Origin: DAOTWA01 sp963702935
GTDB lineage: Bacteria; Chloroflexota; Anaerolineae; Anaerolineales; Anaerolineaceae
Direction: 5' to 3'
DNA: 64,000 nt
Assembly (NCBI GenBank): GCA_963702935.1
Contig: OY969772.1
Span: 3,596,001 to 3,660,000 of the forward strand
Below the pieces are notes generated by a model, which saw only the letters and a program-made list of their open reading frames with translations, ran no database searches and had not been told where the DNA came from. How positions within the stretch are numbered: position 1 is the first letter of the stretch; each line of letters opens with the position of its first letter. Shown here piece after piece: positions 27,793 through 36,803 of this stretch. The position numbers and the translations under genes were made by a program.

Positions 27793-29091
27793 CTAACTCT
27801 CCCGCCAGAATTGAGGCAGGTAAGCGCGGTTGGTTTCCAACAGGTCTGTCAGAACCTCCTGGACCCGGTCGGCGGACGGCCCCAGGGGGTGGTTGAGAAG
27901 CGCCTGGTAGGCTGCCCGGCGGTCGCCTTGTACGGCAGCCTCGACAGTCAGCAATTCGTAGGACTTGACCTGCGCCATCAGGCCGAAGCAGGCCAGGGGC
28001 AAGGGTCGGGCGGGTAAGGGATAGATGCCCTGGGCGTTGATGAGGGCGGGCATTTCCAATACCCAATCTGCGGGCCAGCCCGGCACGGCTCCCCCCTGGC
28101 GAACGTTCACGACGTGCACCTGGTTGAGGTCATTGTAATGCGCATCGAGCAGTTGCGTGGCGACGGTGGAGTAATAAGCTCCGCCCCGTTTCAGCAGGTC
28201 TTCAGGCGGCTCGCTCCGTTCGGGATCGGCGTACTGCTTCAGCAGAACTTTTTCGATTTCCATCACCGTTTCTGCCCGCGACGGCGGCCATTGCGCTTGT
28301 TCGGCCAGCTTCCTGGGGGTGTAGTAATAGTATTGGAGGTAATCATTGGGAATCATCTGCAAGGATTCCAGCGTGTTCAGATCCCATTCTAACTCCTGGC
28401 TGGCGCGGGCTTCGGCCAGGAATCCCTGCCACACCTGGGGCCAGAGGTCTTCGCCTTCTATCCTGAATCCGCGATGCCAGGAAAGGTGGTTCAGCCCCAG
28501 CGTGTCGAGCTGAGCGCACTCCGGCGGGACTTCCAGGCCCCGCATCTGTTTCAGGCCGGCGAGGATGTGCATCTTGGTGTTGATCGCTACGTTGCACACT
28601 CCCACCGACGAAACGTCCGGGGCGTAACGAGTCAAAGCTTCGGTGACGAGGCCGGCCGGGTTGGCAAAATTGACCAGCAGAGCGCCGGGCGCCAGCTCGC
28701 GTATGTCGTTCGCCACCTCGAGGATCACCGGGACGGTGCGCAAGGCTTTAGCCATCCCGCCCACGCCGGTGGTTTCCTGCCCGATCAATCCGTGGCGCTT
28801 CCCCAGGTATTCGTCTGCGCGGCGGGCAGCCATCCCGCCTACCCGGAGCTGAGTGATCACGTAAGCTGCGCCGGTGACAGCCTGGCGCTGGTCCTGAGTC
28901 AGCTTCACCGCGAAAGGCTCGCCTTTAGCGCGTACCATGCGCCTGGCAAAGCCCCCAACGATCTCCAGACGCTCGGGGGAGGTGTCCATCAGCCACAATT
29001 CTGACAGGGGAAAAGTGTTCACCCTGGAGAGGAAGCCGTTGATCAGTTCTGGTGTATAGGTCGAGCCGCCGCCGATGACCGCAATTTTCAT
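27793..29091 (-). CDS. GH4 family 6-phospho-beta-glucosidase-like enzyme
   Basis: 432 residues. GH4 hydrolases use NAD+ and a divalent metal for redox-assisted glycoside cleavage. N-terminal dinucleotide motif AVIGGGSTYTPELI, LRVGGMAARRADE, QETTGVGGMAKALRT, FANPAGLVTEAL, the metal-site Cys in VGVCNVAIN and the metal-site His in LGLNHLSW are all present. Length is normal for the family. Phospho- versus non-phospho-glycoside preference cannot be fixed; LicH/CelF-like motifs favour 6-phospho-beta-glucosides. The truncated kinase follows immediately. Confidence 0.9.
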   Translation of the reverse strand: MKIAVIGGGSTYTPELINGFLSRVNTFPLSELWLMDTSPERLEIVGGFARRMVRAKGEPFAVKLTQDQRQAVTGAAYVITQLRVGGMAARRADEYLGKRHGLIGQETTGVGGMAKALRTVPVILEVANDIRELAPGALLVNFANPAGLVTEALTRYAPDVSSVGVCNVAINTKMHILAGLKQMRGLEVPPECAQLDTLGLNHLSWHRGFRIEGEDLWPQVWQGFLAEARASQELEWDLNTLESLQMIPNDYLQYYYYTPRKLAEQAQWPPSRAETVMEIEKVLLKQYADPERSEPPEDLLKRGGAYYSTVATQLLDAHYNDLNQVHVVNVRQGGAVPGWPADWVLEMPALINAQGIYPLPARPLPLACFGLMAQVKSYELLTVEAAVQGDRRAAYQALLNHPLGPSADRVQEVLTDLLETNRAYLPQFWRES

Positions 29092-29110
29092 ACTACACCC
29101 CCGTTGATCT

Positions 29111-30163
29111 TTATCGGAAGAGATGAGAAGGCCCGGTAGCGCTGATGGTGGCTGCGGAGATTTCGTCTGAGCGCAGGGCCATGCAATTTACCCCCTGGAT
29201 CACCCCTTCGGTAGGGGGAACTTCGTCCACCTTGAAACGGATGATCTTGCCGGTCTTGGAGAGGAGGAATACGTCGTCTTTCTCAGTGGCAGAGAATGCG
29301 GCGACCAGCGTGCTGGCCCGCATGGCCAGCTTCCCCCCGCCGCCGGCCGATTTGTTCGGATTGAACCCCGACATGAGCCGCAGGGTGCCTTTCCCGTCTT
29401 CGCCGACCAGCAGGACCTGGCCATCGGGTCGCACGGAAGTGATGCTGGCCGCGCTGTCCTGGGCGTCCACGCGGATGCCGGAGCCACCTTGCACGGGCAC
29501 CAGCTTCTCGGGAAAACGGATGGCCATTCCGTTGCGCGTAGCCACAAAGAGATCCGCGTCGCCGGGCGTCCAACAAGCCGAGGCCAGCTCGCCAAAATCC
29601 CTGGGGTTGAAGAAGGCCGTGCCGGGCTTCAGGTATTCGCCGAAAAGATGGTGGCGCAGACAACGCACCATGCCCCTCTGGCTGAGGAGCGCCACATAAC
29701 CGTTCGCCAGGGCCGGCAGCGCGGCGGCGACGTGCTCGCCTTCGCTGAGGGGCAGCCATTCGCGCAAAGCGCTTCCACGACTGCGCAGAGGGGTCTCGTC
29801 GATTTTTGCCAACGGCAGGCGGAAGACGCGCGCCAGGTTGGTGAACAACAACAGACCCTGGCTTTCGTCTACGGCGGTTAGCGCGCTGGGATAATCGTCC
29901 CCGGAAACGTCCAGGTCGAAGACGCCCATTCCTCCCCGATGCTGGCGCTCGTAGTTATGGCGAGCGGTGCGTTTGATCAGGCCGTTCTGGCTGATCGTGA
30001 CGATGTTGATGGTAGTAGGCGGCTCGCTGGGCTCGAGCGGCGCGAAGCTCACCTCTTGGGTGGGCTTTTCGGCCTTCTTTTGGCGCCTTTCCAGCTCGTT
30101 TTCAAGGCTTTCAATGTAGGCGCGGATTTCCGGCGATACCTGGCTTAGATCAGGACGTTCCAT
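29111..30163 (-). CDS. stand-alone GyrA C-terminal beta-propeller protein
   Basis: 350 residues. After a 60-residue charged N-terminus (LESLENELERRQKKAEK-like helix) come six blade-like repeats, for example TISQNGLIKRTARHN, LLLFTNLARVFRLPL, ALLSQRGMVRCLRHH, FVATRNGMAIRFPE, VLLVGEDGKGTLRLM and FLLSKTGKIIRFKV. Blade one carries a GyrA-box-like motif, RQHRGGMG (canonical QRRGGKG). The catalytic Tyr domain of gyrase/topo IV is absent, so it can wrap or bind DNA but not cleave it. It may be a topoisomerase accessory or nucleoid protein. It is on the same strand as GH4, 19 bases before it. Confidence 0.85.
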   Translation of the reverse strand: MERPDLSQVSPEIRAYIESLENELERRQKKAEKPTQEVSFAPLEPSEPPTTINIVTISQNGLIKRTARHNYERQHRGGMGVFDLDVSGDDYPSALTAVDESQGLLLFTNLARVFRLPLAKIDETPLRSRGSALREWLPLSEGEHVAAALPALANGYVALLSQRGMVRCLRHHLFGEYLKPGTAFFNPRDFGELASACWTPGDADLFVATRNGMAIRFPEKLVPVQGGSGIRVDAQDSAASITSVRPDGQVLLVGEDGKGTLRLMSGFNPNKSAGGGGKLAMRASTLVAAFSATEKDDVFLLSKTGKIIRFKVDEVPPTEGVIQGVNCMALRSDEISAATISATGPSHLFR

Positions 30164-30175
30164 AATTTACCTTAA

Positions 30176-30210
30176 ATACTGGCCCGAAGGGTGATTCTTC
30201 GAGCCAGTAT
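30176..30210 (-). terminator. hairpin after the acyl-CoA synthetase gene
   Basis: Arms ATACTGGCCCGAAG (30176-30189) and CTTCGAGCCAGTAT (30197-30210) pair over 14 bases with one mismatch and a 7-base loop. They lie between the synthetase stop (30250) and the next start (30163), both on the minus strand. Only a short T-run follows, so termination may be partial. Confidence 0.6.
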
Positions 30211-30249
30211 TCTGTATTAGAGAATTTTTTCCTCAGGCAGGCGCCTGGT

Positions 30250-32361
30250 TTATTTTTTCTTCAAAATGATGCGCGCGTCCACCACCTTCACGCCCCGGCC
30301 TTCTTCATAGACCAGGACCGGGTTGGCGTCGGTCTCAGAAATCTCATCTCCGAGCTGGAGAATCATGTTCGAGTAGTGGCACAGAACTTCGGTGAGGGCT
30401 TTGCGATCGCGAGGAGCTTCGCCGCGCACGCCGGCTAAAATGGGCGCGCCGCGGATCTCACTCAGCATCTTTTCGGCCTGCCCGGCTGCCACCGGCGCTA
30501 CGCGGAAAGTGACGTCTTTGAGCACTTCGACGAAGATGCCACCCAGGCCGAACATGATGGTCGGGCCGAAGGTTGGGTCGTTTACCGAGCCCAGGATCAC
30601 TTCGGTGCCCCACGGGGCCATTTCCTGAATGGCGACGCCGTGGATGTTCGCGTCTGCCTTGTAGGCCTTGGCGTTGGCCAGGATGGTCTGGTAAGCTTGC
30701 CGCGCGGCGGCTTCGTCTTTGATGTTGACTTTGACGCCGCCCGCATCCGATTTGTGCAGGATATCCGGAGAGACGATCTTCATCACCACCGGGTAACCAA
30801 TTTCTTTGGCGAGCGCCACGGCTTCATCTTCAGATCTGGACAGGGAAGTGGTGGTCACGGGCAGCTTGAAGGCGGCAAATACCTGCTTGGACTCGATCTC
30901 GGTCAGGGAAGAGCGCCTTTCTGCGCGCGCCCTGGCAAGGATCGTCCTGGCGGCTTCGATATCGTATTCGTCACTGACGGAATCCGCCTCGGCAGCGCTT
31001 TCCCGGATGCCGGCGTATTCGCGCAAGGCAGCTATGGCGTTCACGGCCTGGTCCGGAGTGGGATAGGCCGGAATGCCGTGCTCTACCAGCCATTGCATGG
31101 CTTCCGCCGAACGATCCCCGCCGACAAACGAGATGGTCACCGGTTTTCCGGTCACGCCCAAATCCTGGATGGCCTGGTAGACTCCCTGGGCAATCTCTAG
31201 AGGATTCGTCATGGCCGTCTCACAATACAGCACCACCAAACCGTCGACCCACGGATGGGCGAAGGCGTATCTGGCAGAGTCGGAATACCATTCGGATCCG
31301 GCCATGCCGGTCAGGTCGACCGGGTTCTTGGCCGAGCCGAACTCCGGCATGTGCTTCTTGAGTTCTTCCTGCACGTCAGCCGGGGCAAATTGAAGCGGGA
31401 TGCCGTTGCGTTCCGCCGCATCCGTCGCCAGGACGCCCACGCCGCCGCCATTGGTGAGAATCAGCAGGTTCTTGCCTTTCATGGGGGGCTGCAAGGAGAG
31501 GGCCAGCGTGCGGTCGAAGAGGTTGCCCAGATCAGAAGCCTGGACGACGCCGGCCTGCTGGAAAGCAGCCGAGTAGACCTTGGCCGCTCCGGCCAGGGAG
31601 CCGGTGTGAGAAGCGGCCGCTGCGGCGCCATGCGCAGAAGTGCCGGCCTTCAAGCCGATGATCGGTTTGCTGGCTTTGCGCCCGGCCTGGATGAACTCGC
31701 GGCCGTTCTTCATGCCTTCGATGTAGAGGGAAATGCAGGAGGTGTTCTTATCCTTATTCAGCCACGAAATCGTGTCTGCAAAATCGACATCGGACATATT
31801 GCCGATGGAGATCAGCTTGTCAAAGCCTACCCGGCGGGTGTAGGTGGAAGCGTCGATGGCGATCAACAGGGCACCGCTTTGCGAGACCAGGGAGGCCTTG
31901 CCGGGCAGAGGCAGGAAGGGAGCGAACGAGGCGTTTAGCTGATCGGAGTTGGAAAGAATCCCCACGATATTGGGCCCCAGGATGCGCATCCCGTAGCCTT
32001 TGGCGACCTCGACCAGTTGGTTCTCCAGGTCGCGGTTTCCGCTCTCAGAAAATCCCGAAGTGATAATGATCAGCCCCTTGACGCCTTTTTGCCCGCATTC
32101 GTGGGTGACCTGGAGGACGAATTTCGCCGGAACGACGATCGCGGCGGCGTCCACGCTCCCGGGAACGTCCAGGATGGAAGCATAGGTTTTTAGCCCCAGA
32201 ATTTCTTGCGCCTGTGGGTTGATTGGGTAGATCTTGCCCTGGAAGCCGCTTTTTTGCAGGCTCTCCAATACTGTGTAACCAATTTTGCCGGGCTGGGTCG
32301 AAGCGCCCACAACCGCAATGGATGTTGGCTTTAATAAGCCATCAAGATTATCGCTATTCAC
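30250..32361 (-). CDS. ADP-forming acyl-CoA/acetyl-CoA synthetase, fused alpha-beta
   Basis: 703 residues. It makes ATP from acyl-CoA, ADP and phosphate, or runs in reverse, in fermentation of acids and amino acids. N-terminal CoA-binding domain (IAVVGASTQPGKIGY, IIITSGFSESG), succinyl-CoA-ligase-like middle with SHTGSLAGAAKVY (probable phospho-His loop) and ILTNGGGVGVLATD, then a C-terminal ATP-grasp domain (YPVVMKIVSPDILHKSDAGG, EVILGSVNDPTFGP, FGLGGIFVEVL). Domain order and size match the single-chain Acs/Pat-like family. The Pat acetyltransferase domain is absent, so this is the enzyme form. 250 bases upstream hold no gene that I can see. Confidence 0.9.
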   Translation of the reverse strand: MNSDNLDGLLKPTSIAVVGASTQPGKIGYTVLESLQKSGFQGKIYPINPQAQEILGLKTYASILDVPGSVDAAAIVVPAKFVLQVTHECGQKGVKGLIIITSGFSESGNRDLENQLVEVAKGYGMRILGPNIVGILSNSDQLNASFAPFLPLPGKASLVSQSGALLIAIDASTYTRRVGFDKLISIGNMSDVDFADTISWLNKDKNTSCISLYIEGMKNGREFIQAGRKASKPIIGLKAGTSAHGAAAAASHTGSLAGAAKVYSAAFQQAGVVQASDLGNLFDRTLALSLQPPMKGKNLLILTNGGGVGVLATDAAERNGIPLQFAPADVQEELKKHMPEFGSAKNPVDLTGMAGSEWYSDSARYAFAHPWVDGLVVLYCETAMTNPLEIAQGVYQAIQDLGVTGKPVTISFVGGDRSAEAMQWLVEHGIPAYPTPDQAVNAIAALREYAGIRESAAEADSVSDEYDIEAARTILARARAERRSSLTEIESKQVFAAFKLPVTTTSLSRSEDEAVALAKEIGYPVVMKIVSPDILHKSDAGGVKVNIKDEAAARQAYQTILANAKAYKADANIHGVAIQEMAPWGTEVILGSVNDPTFGPTIMFGLGGIFVEVLKDVTFRVAPVAAGQAEKMLSEIRGAPILAGVRGEAPRDRKALTEVLCHYSNMILQLGDEISETDANPVLVYEEGRGVKVVDARIILKKK

Positions 32362-32610
32362 GTTTATCCTCCTGAATGAGAAGAAAGATTTGATTGCATG
32401 GGGATTGCAAGGCAGATTGCTCTGCTGCGAAGCGAAAAGAAAGCCCTATTCCTTTTGGAAACTTGATTTTCTTTGTTGCACATGTCCAGACTAGTATACC
32501 CTAATCAGCCCCTCACAAGTCTCCTGGAAGTTAATGACAAAAATAACAATTATTGCCAATCTGGCCGGTAAAACCTGCGCGCCAGGCCCCCGGAAACGGC
32601 GCCTTCCCGG

Positions 32611-34706
32611 CTATTGGGGCGAGCAGGCTAAGAGTTTATTCATTTTCACGAAGGCCTGATCCTTTTCCGGAGAAGCCCCTGTGGTCTGGTCGATGGTTTG
32701 CCAGACGGAGCATAGATAAGGAGACAGCTCTCCGGTCAGCTCAGTAGCCTGTTGGGTCAAATTCACTGCGGTGCTCCAGTCTCCGCTATGCGCGTACCCC
32801 TTAATGAAGGGGATCCACTCGGTGCCCAGGATGGCGGTGTAGCCCTGCTGGTTGGCCTCGTCGCCGAGCTTGACCACCGCAGGCCAGTCTTCAAACTGGC
32901 TGGCCAGGTCTGCTTTCTGGTAGTAATAACACCAGGTGTGCTGTGGCTCGGGGCCGAAGATGTCGGCGGGCGGTTGGATGGGCGTCTGCGGATCGTAGAT
33001 GACCTGGTCGAGATTGGAGATTCCTAACAGGGCAACGTCATTGCTGCTCAGCATGGGAGACAGGTTGTCCTGCGGCCCCATCACTCTGGCGCAGGCTTGC
33101 TGGAAGCGATGGTCGATGACCAGGCTTTGGGAGGTGGAGCCGTTGACGTTGATCGTGCGCAGCTTGTAGGTAATGGGCAGGCCCGGTTGCAGGGCGGGGA
33201 TGACTCCCCCGATGTAGCGGTAAGCGCTAAAGAACCAATAAGACACGTCGGTGGTATTTTGCTGAGGAGCGTAGATGGTGTTGAAGGCAAAGGCGACGGA
33301 ATACTCCGCTACCAGGTTGAAGGGCATCATGGGCGCCAGGAGGGTGGTGCCCGGTTTCAAGGCGGGAATACGCCAGTCCATCTGCCAGTAAAAATTGCGT
33401 TGGATGTCCCAATTCAGGCGATACTTGTTGACCGTTTGCATTTGAGAGGCCATGGCCAGGCCAAAGAGGGCGCCGATGAAGACGGCCTTCTGCAAGTTGG
33501 CCTTGCCGAACCAGGAGATCAGGCTGACCAGCAGGATGATCCCTCCCAGCATGGGCGCCAGCGCGTAGCGAATCGGACCATAAGCCCACGGAGATCTGGG
33601 CGTTGATGCCCCATACGGGCAAGCCGCCCGCGAAGAAGCCTACCAGGCCCAGCAGGATGCCCTGGATGACGAAGTGGTCCTGGCCGCCCGTTTGGAAGTC
33701 TTCCTCTTTCTTGAGCTTGAGGAAGTAAAACCCCAGCCCTACCGCGGAGAGCGCGCCCACGAACCAGGTCAACAGGTTGGCCTTGGCGTTCAAGACGATG
33801 TCCTGAACGCTGATCGTGTTGGCCCAGGCGAAGAGATTCACCTGCACGAAATCTTGCAGGCTTTTCTGGAGCAGGGCGAGGGCCGTCGAGAAGGGACTGT
33901 GGAGCAGGCCGCTGATCACCGCCGGAGAATTGGGATCCTTGCTGGTGATGAAGCGGCTATAAAACCCCAAGCGCCAGACCAGGAAGGCTGCCAGGGGCAG
34001 CAGGTAGGGCAGCCAATAGCGCAAAGCCCTCCCCAGCGTGGCGCGCACCTTCTCCTGAGGCTGGCGCACCAGGATCCAGATCAGGATGGGTCGCAGGAGC
34101 TCCAGCCCCACGAAATATTCCATGGTGATCATCTGGACGATGGTGGCCAGGAGGGCCAGGAGGGTGAACGGGACGAGGTATTTTGGCTTGCGGAAACCCC
34201 AAACCATCAGGGCCAGGGAAAATGTGAACAGGGTGTAGCAGATGAAATGCTGGCTGTAAGCCACGGAGATAGATTGTTGGGTGAAGCCGGGGTAAACCGC
34301 CAATAGCAAGGCCATCCAGCCGACTTCCATGACTCTCTTCGGCCATACGCCGCGCAGCGCCAACCAGAAGCCTACCACGCTCAGCCAGCGCAAGAGGATG
34401 GTAAAGATCTGCCAGTTGGTCGGGTTGGTGCCCAGGAGGGGGAAGGTCAGCAGGTAGGTCCAGGCCGAGAAGGGGCGATCGAAAGCGTAATCAGGACCAG
34501 AATGCAGACGGGTTCTTAAGCGTGGCCAGGAAGACCACCGGCCAGTCGTCCCAGTAAAAGCCCATCTTTCCCAATTGATAAGCGTAAGTGATCAGACATA
34601 CCAGCAGTAAGATCACTGGGAAGAGCCAGGCTGATTGATAGATTTTTTCTAGGAGGGTTTTGGGGGATGCGAGAGGATGGGCCTGTTGGGTCACGGACAT
34701 TGTCAA
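32611..34706 (-). CDS. polytopic membrane protein, GT-C glycosyltransferase-like (two inserted bases)
   Basis: A ~695-residue protein read across three frames: 34706-34500, ~34500-33590 and ~33590-32611. Removing one C near 34500 and one T near 33590 joins them. The first loop after the first helix carries GFYWDDWPVVF, an acidic motif in the position typical of GT-C enzymes. At least ten hydrophobic helices follow, then a soluble C-terminal domain of ~250 residues with a TPR-like tail (EDWPAVVKLGDEANQQG). It may transfer a lipid-linked sugar to envelope targets. The exact family is not recognised. Confidence 0.65.
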
Positions 34707-34803
34707 TCGTCACTCCGAGATAGCTGATAGCATCCGGAATTCTTTGCTATTGCCGTGTGCCATTATATCATCATTCTCCCCGCCGGCCAGCCAGAGAGCA
34801 AGT

Positions 34804-35240
34804 TCAAGCGGGGCTGTTTTTCTCCAACAAGGGCTCGAGGATTTCGAATTCGGTGGTAATTTCGGCCACGCCGCGCAGAGCAGCCGCCACGGAGCAGTAT
34901 TTCTCCTCAGAAAGCCGGATCGCCTGGGCGACGTTTTTAGGGGTCAGATTCTCACCGCTCACCTGGTACTTGAGATGGATCTTGCGGAAGGCCCAGGGGG
35001 ATCTGCGTCTTGCTCGCCGCTGGCGGTAATTTCCAGCCCGGTCACCGGCGTGCGTTTTTTCGCAAGGATGTCCACGACGTCCACGGCCGTGCAAGCAGAT
35101 AACGCGACCAGCAATAAGTCGGAAGGCTTCATGCCGATCCCTTCCGAGGGGGTGGAGATGACGACGGAATGCTGGGTCGAATCGGTGCCAATGTACTTTT
35201 GGCCTTCGATCCATTTCAAGGTAGTAGTGGCCAAGGGCAA
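34804..35240 (-). CDS. OsmC-family peroxiredoxin-like protein (one frame break)
   Basis: About 145 residues once joined. The N-terminal part has STPSEGIGMKPSDLLLVALSACTAVDVVDIL with the first conserved Cys. The C-terminal part has WAFRKIHLKYQVSGENL and EEKYCSVAAAL with the second Cys. The two frames meet at a run of five Cs near 35001 (one added or two removed). OsmC-type proteins reduce organic hydroperoxides or handle persulfides via the Cys pair. It lies 37 bases downstream of the CsoR-family gene, probably in one operon. Confidence 0.82.
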
Positions 35241-35277
35241 GCGTTCCTTTCCAAGTTCTTCTCTAGGTTGAAGGGGC

Positions 35278-35556
35278 TCACGGCACCTTACTAAAGAGGG
35301 TGACCAGATTTTCCACCATCTTTTGACGCGAGGCCTGATCCTGGTTTTCCAGGTCGGTCATGCATTCAGACACGTAGTCTTGCATAAAAGTCTGGGCAGC
35401 GCCCTGCACCGCCGATCGAATGGCGACCAGTTGCTGCATCACTTCGAGGCAGTCGCGGTCCTCGGCGATCATCTTTTCGACGCCGCGCACCTGGCCTTCG
35501 ATGCGCCGCAGGCGCTTGCCCAGGTTTTCTTTGAGATCGGGTGGATAACCCTTCAT
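35278..35556 (-). CDS. CsoR/CstR-family (DUF156) repressor
   Basis: 92 residues, all-helical DUF156 repressor: GKRLRRIEGQVRGVEKMI, RDCLEVMQQLVAIRSAVQ and YVSECMTDL. Against the copper sensor CsoR of M. tuberculosis (ligands Cys36, His61, Cys65) the numbering coincides: Cys36 and Cys65 are kept but position 61 is Tyr. Losing the His while keeping the Cys pair is the pattern of CstR-type persulfide sensors, so a sulfur or redox signal is more likely than Cu(I). It sits between fmdB and osmC, and an operator-like palindrome covers the -10 box upstream of fmdB. Confidence 0.85.
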   Translation of the reverse strand: MKGYPPDLKENLGKRLRRIEGQVRGVEKMIAEDRDCLEVMQQLVAIRSAVQGAAQTFMQDYVSECMTDLENQDQASRQKMVENLVTLFSKVP

Positions 35557-35620
35557 TTCGTTCCCTTTGGGAGCTGCCAGCCGCCGGCCGGCAGGGCGCG
35601 TTTCGCGCAGCTCGTTAACC

Positions 35621-35830
35621 TCAGGTAAACCTGCCCGAGGAGCCGCACCCGCTGCTCGCGCTTGACGAAGAATTGCCGTCGCCGCCGTTGGAGGCGAAGA
35701 GCGAAATTCGCTTCAACGTCTCCCGGCTCTGGCAGGTCGGGCATTCGGGCTTGGAGTTTGCCTCGGAGAAGGGCAGGATTTTTTCAAATTCAGTTCCGCA
35801 TTGGGTACAGATGTATTCGTAAAGGGGCAT
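35621..35830 (-). CDS. FmdB-family zinc-ribbon protein
   Basis: 69 residues: MPLYEYICTQCGTEFEKI, a second knuckle CPTCQSRETLKRI, and a Gly/Ser-rich tail ending GCGSSGRFT with one further Cys. Size and layout are standard for FmdB zinc ribbons, whose role is poorly defined (originally proposed regulators of formamidase). It is the first gene of the probable fmdB-csoR-osmC operon, 64 bases before the repressor. Confidence 0.85.
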   Translation of the reverse strand: MPLYEYICTQCGTEFEKILPFSEANSKPECPTCQSRETLKRISLFASNGGDGNSSSSASSGCGSSGRFT

Positions 35831-35857
35831 AGGGATAGCGATCCTGCTGTGAAGATA

Positions 35858-35898
35858 TATACTATAGGGTAGTATAGCATAATCCTCCCGGCTGTCAA
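35858..35898 (-). promoter_or_regulatory. promoter of the fmdB-csoR-osmC operon with overlapping palindromic operator
   Basis: On the minus strand TTGACA (35893-35898), a 16-base spacer and TATACT (35871-35876) form a strong promoter. The palindrome TATACTATAGGGTAGTATA (35858-35876), with perfect 7-base arms around a TAGGG centre, covers the -10 box. AT-rich arms around a short G-tract are typical of CsoR/RcnR-family operators, so autoregulation by the operon's own repressor is likely. Confidence 0.7.
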
Positions 35899-35913
35899 TG
35901 ATCGGCGCAAAAT

Positions 35914-36663
35914 TTACTTCTTCGCCTTGGCCTGATTGGCGACCGCTTGCATGGCCTTTTCGATCTCCTCCTGGTTCCCCAGGTAATAGCGGCGGATGGG
36001 CTTGAGGTCGTCGTCCAGCTCGTAAACCAGGGGGACGCCGGTGGGGATATTGAGCCCGACGATCTCCTCCTCGGAGATGTCGTCCAGATATTTGACCAGC
36101 GACCTCAGGCTGTTGCCGTGCGCCGCGATGAGCACCTTTTTGCCGGACTTGACCACGGGGACGACCACCTCGTGCCAGAAGGGGAGGAAGCGGGCGACGG
36201 TGTCTTTCAGACACTCGGTGAGCGGCAGATCTTTCTCGTCCACGTCTTGATAGCGCGGATCGTGGCCGGGGAAGCGGGGATCGTCTTCGGTCAGCGCCGG
36301 GGGCTGCACATCGTAGCTGCGCCGCCATAGCTTGACCTGCGCTTCGCCAAACTTTTCGGCGGTCTCGGCTTTGTTCAGGCCTTGCAAGGCCCCATAGTGG
36401 CGCTCGTTCAACCTCCAGGTGCGCACGACCGGGATCCACATCAGGTCCATACCGTCCAGGGTGATCCACAAGGTGCGGATGGCGCGCTTCAATACGGAGG
36501 TGTAGGCGATGTCGAAGGTGTAGCCTTCGGCCTTGAGCACTTCCCCGGCGCGTTTAGCCTCTTCCACGCCTTTTTCTGACAGGTCAACGTCGGTCCAACC
36601 GGTAAAGCGGTTCTCTTTATTCCAGGTGCTTTCGCCATGGCGCAACAAAACGATCTTGTACAT
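35914..36663 (-). CDS. gpmA: 2,3-bisphosphoglycerate-dependent phosphoglycerate mutase
   Basis: 249 residues. Glycolytic interconversion of 3- and 2-phosphoglycerate. The phospho-His motif is LLRHGESTWNKENRFTGWTD, followed by LNERHYGALQGLNKAET, the conserved acidic stretch PPALTEDDPR and the second catalytic His in IAAHGNSLRSLVKYL. Length and motifs match dPGM closely, including the C-terminal helix. The gene is monocistronic by spacing: 141 bases upstream to the sulfurtransferase stop and 83 bases downstream to fmdB. Confidence 0.95.
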   Translation of the reverse strand: MYKIVLLRHGESTWNKENRFTGWTDVDLSEKGVEEAKRAGEVLKAEGYTFDIAYTSVLKRAIRTLWITLDGMDLMWIPVVRTWRLNERHYGALQGLNKAETAEKFGEAQVKLWRRSYDVQPPALTEDDPRFPGHDPRYQDVDEKDLPLTECLKDTVARFLPFWHEVVVPVVKSGKKVLIAAHGNSLRSLVKYLDDISEEEIVGLNIPTGVPLVYELDDDLKPIRRYYLGNQEEIEKAMQAVANQAKAKK

Positions 36664-36803
36664 AATCCGAATCCCTTCTTACAAATAGATTGACTGAATC
36701 TCCTCACGAAATTGGGCGCTACCCGCCGAATTACCGAGAAGTCGTGCATTATTTTTCTATTTTATCAGGCAATGAAGAGAAACTCCAGTGAAATAGATCA
36801 CAA

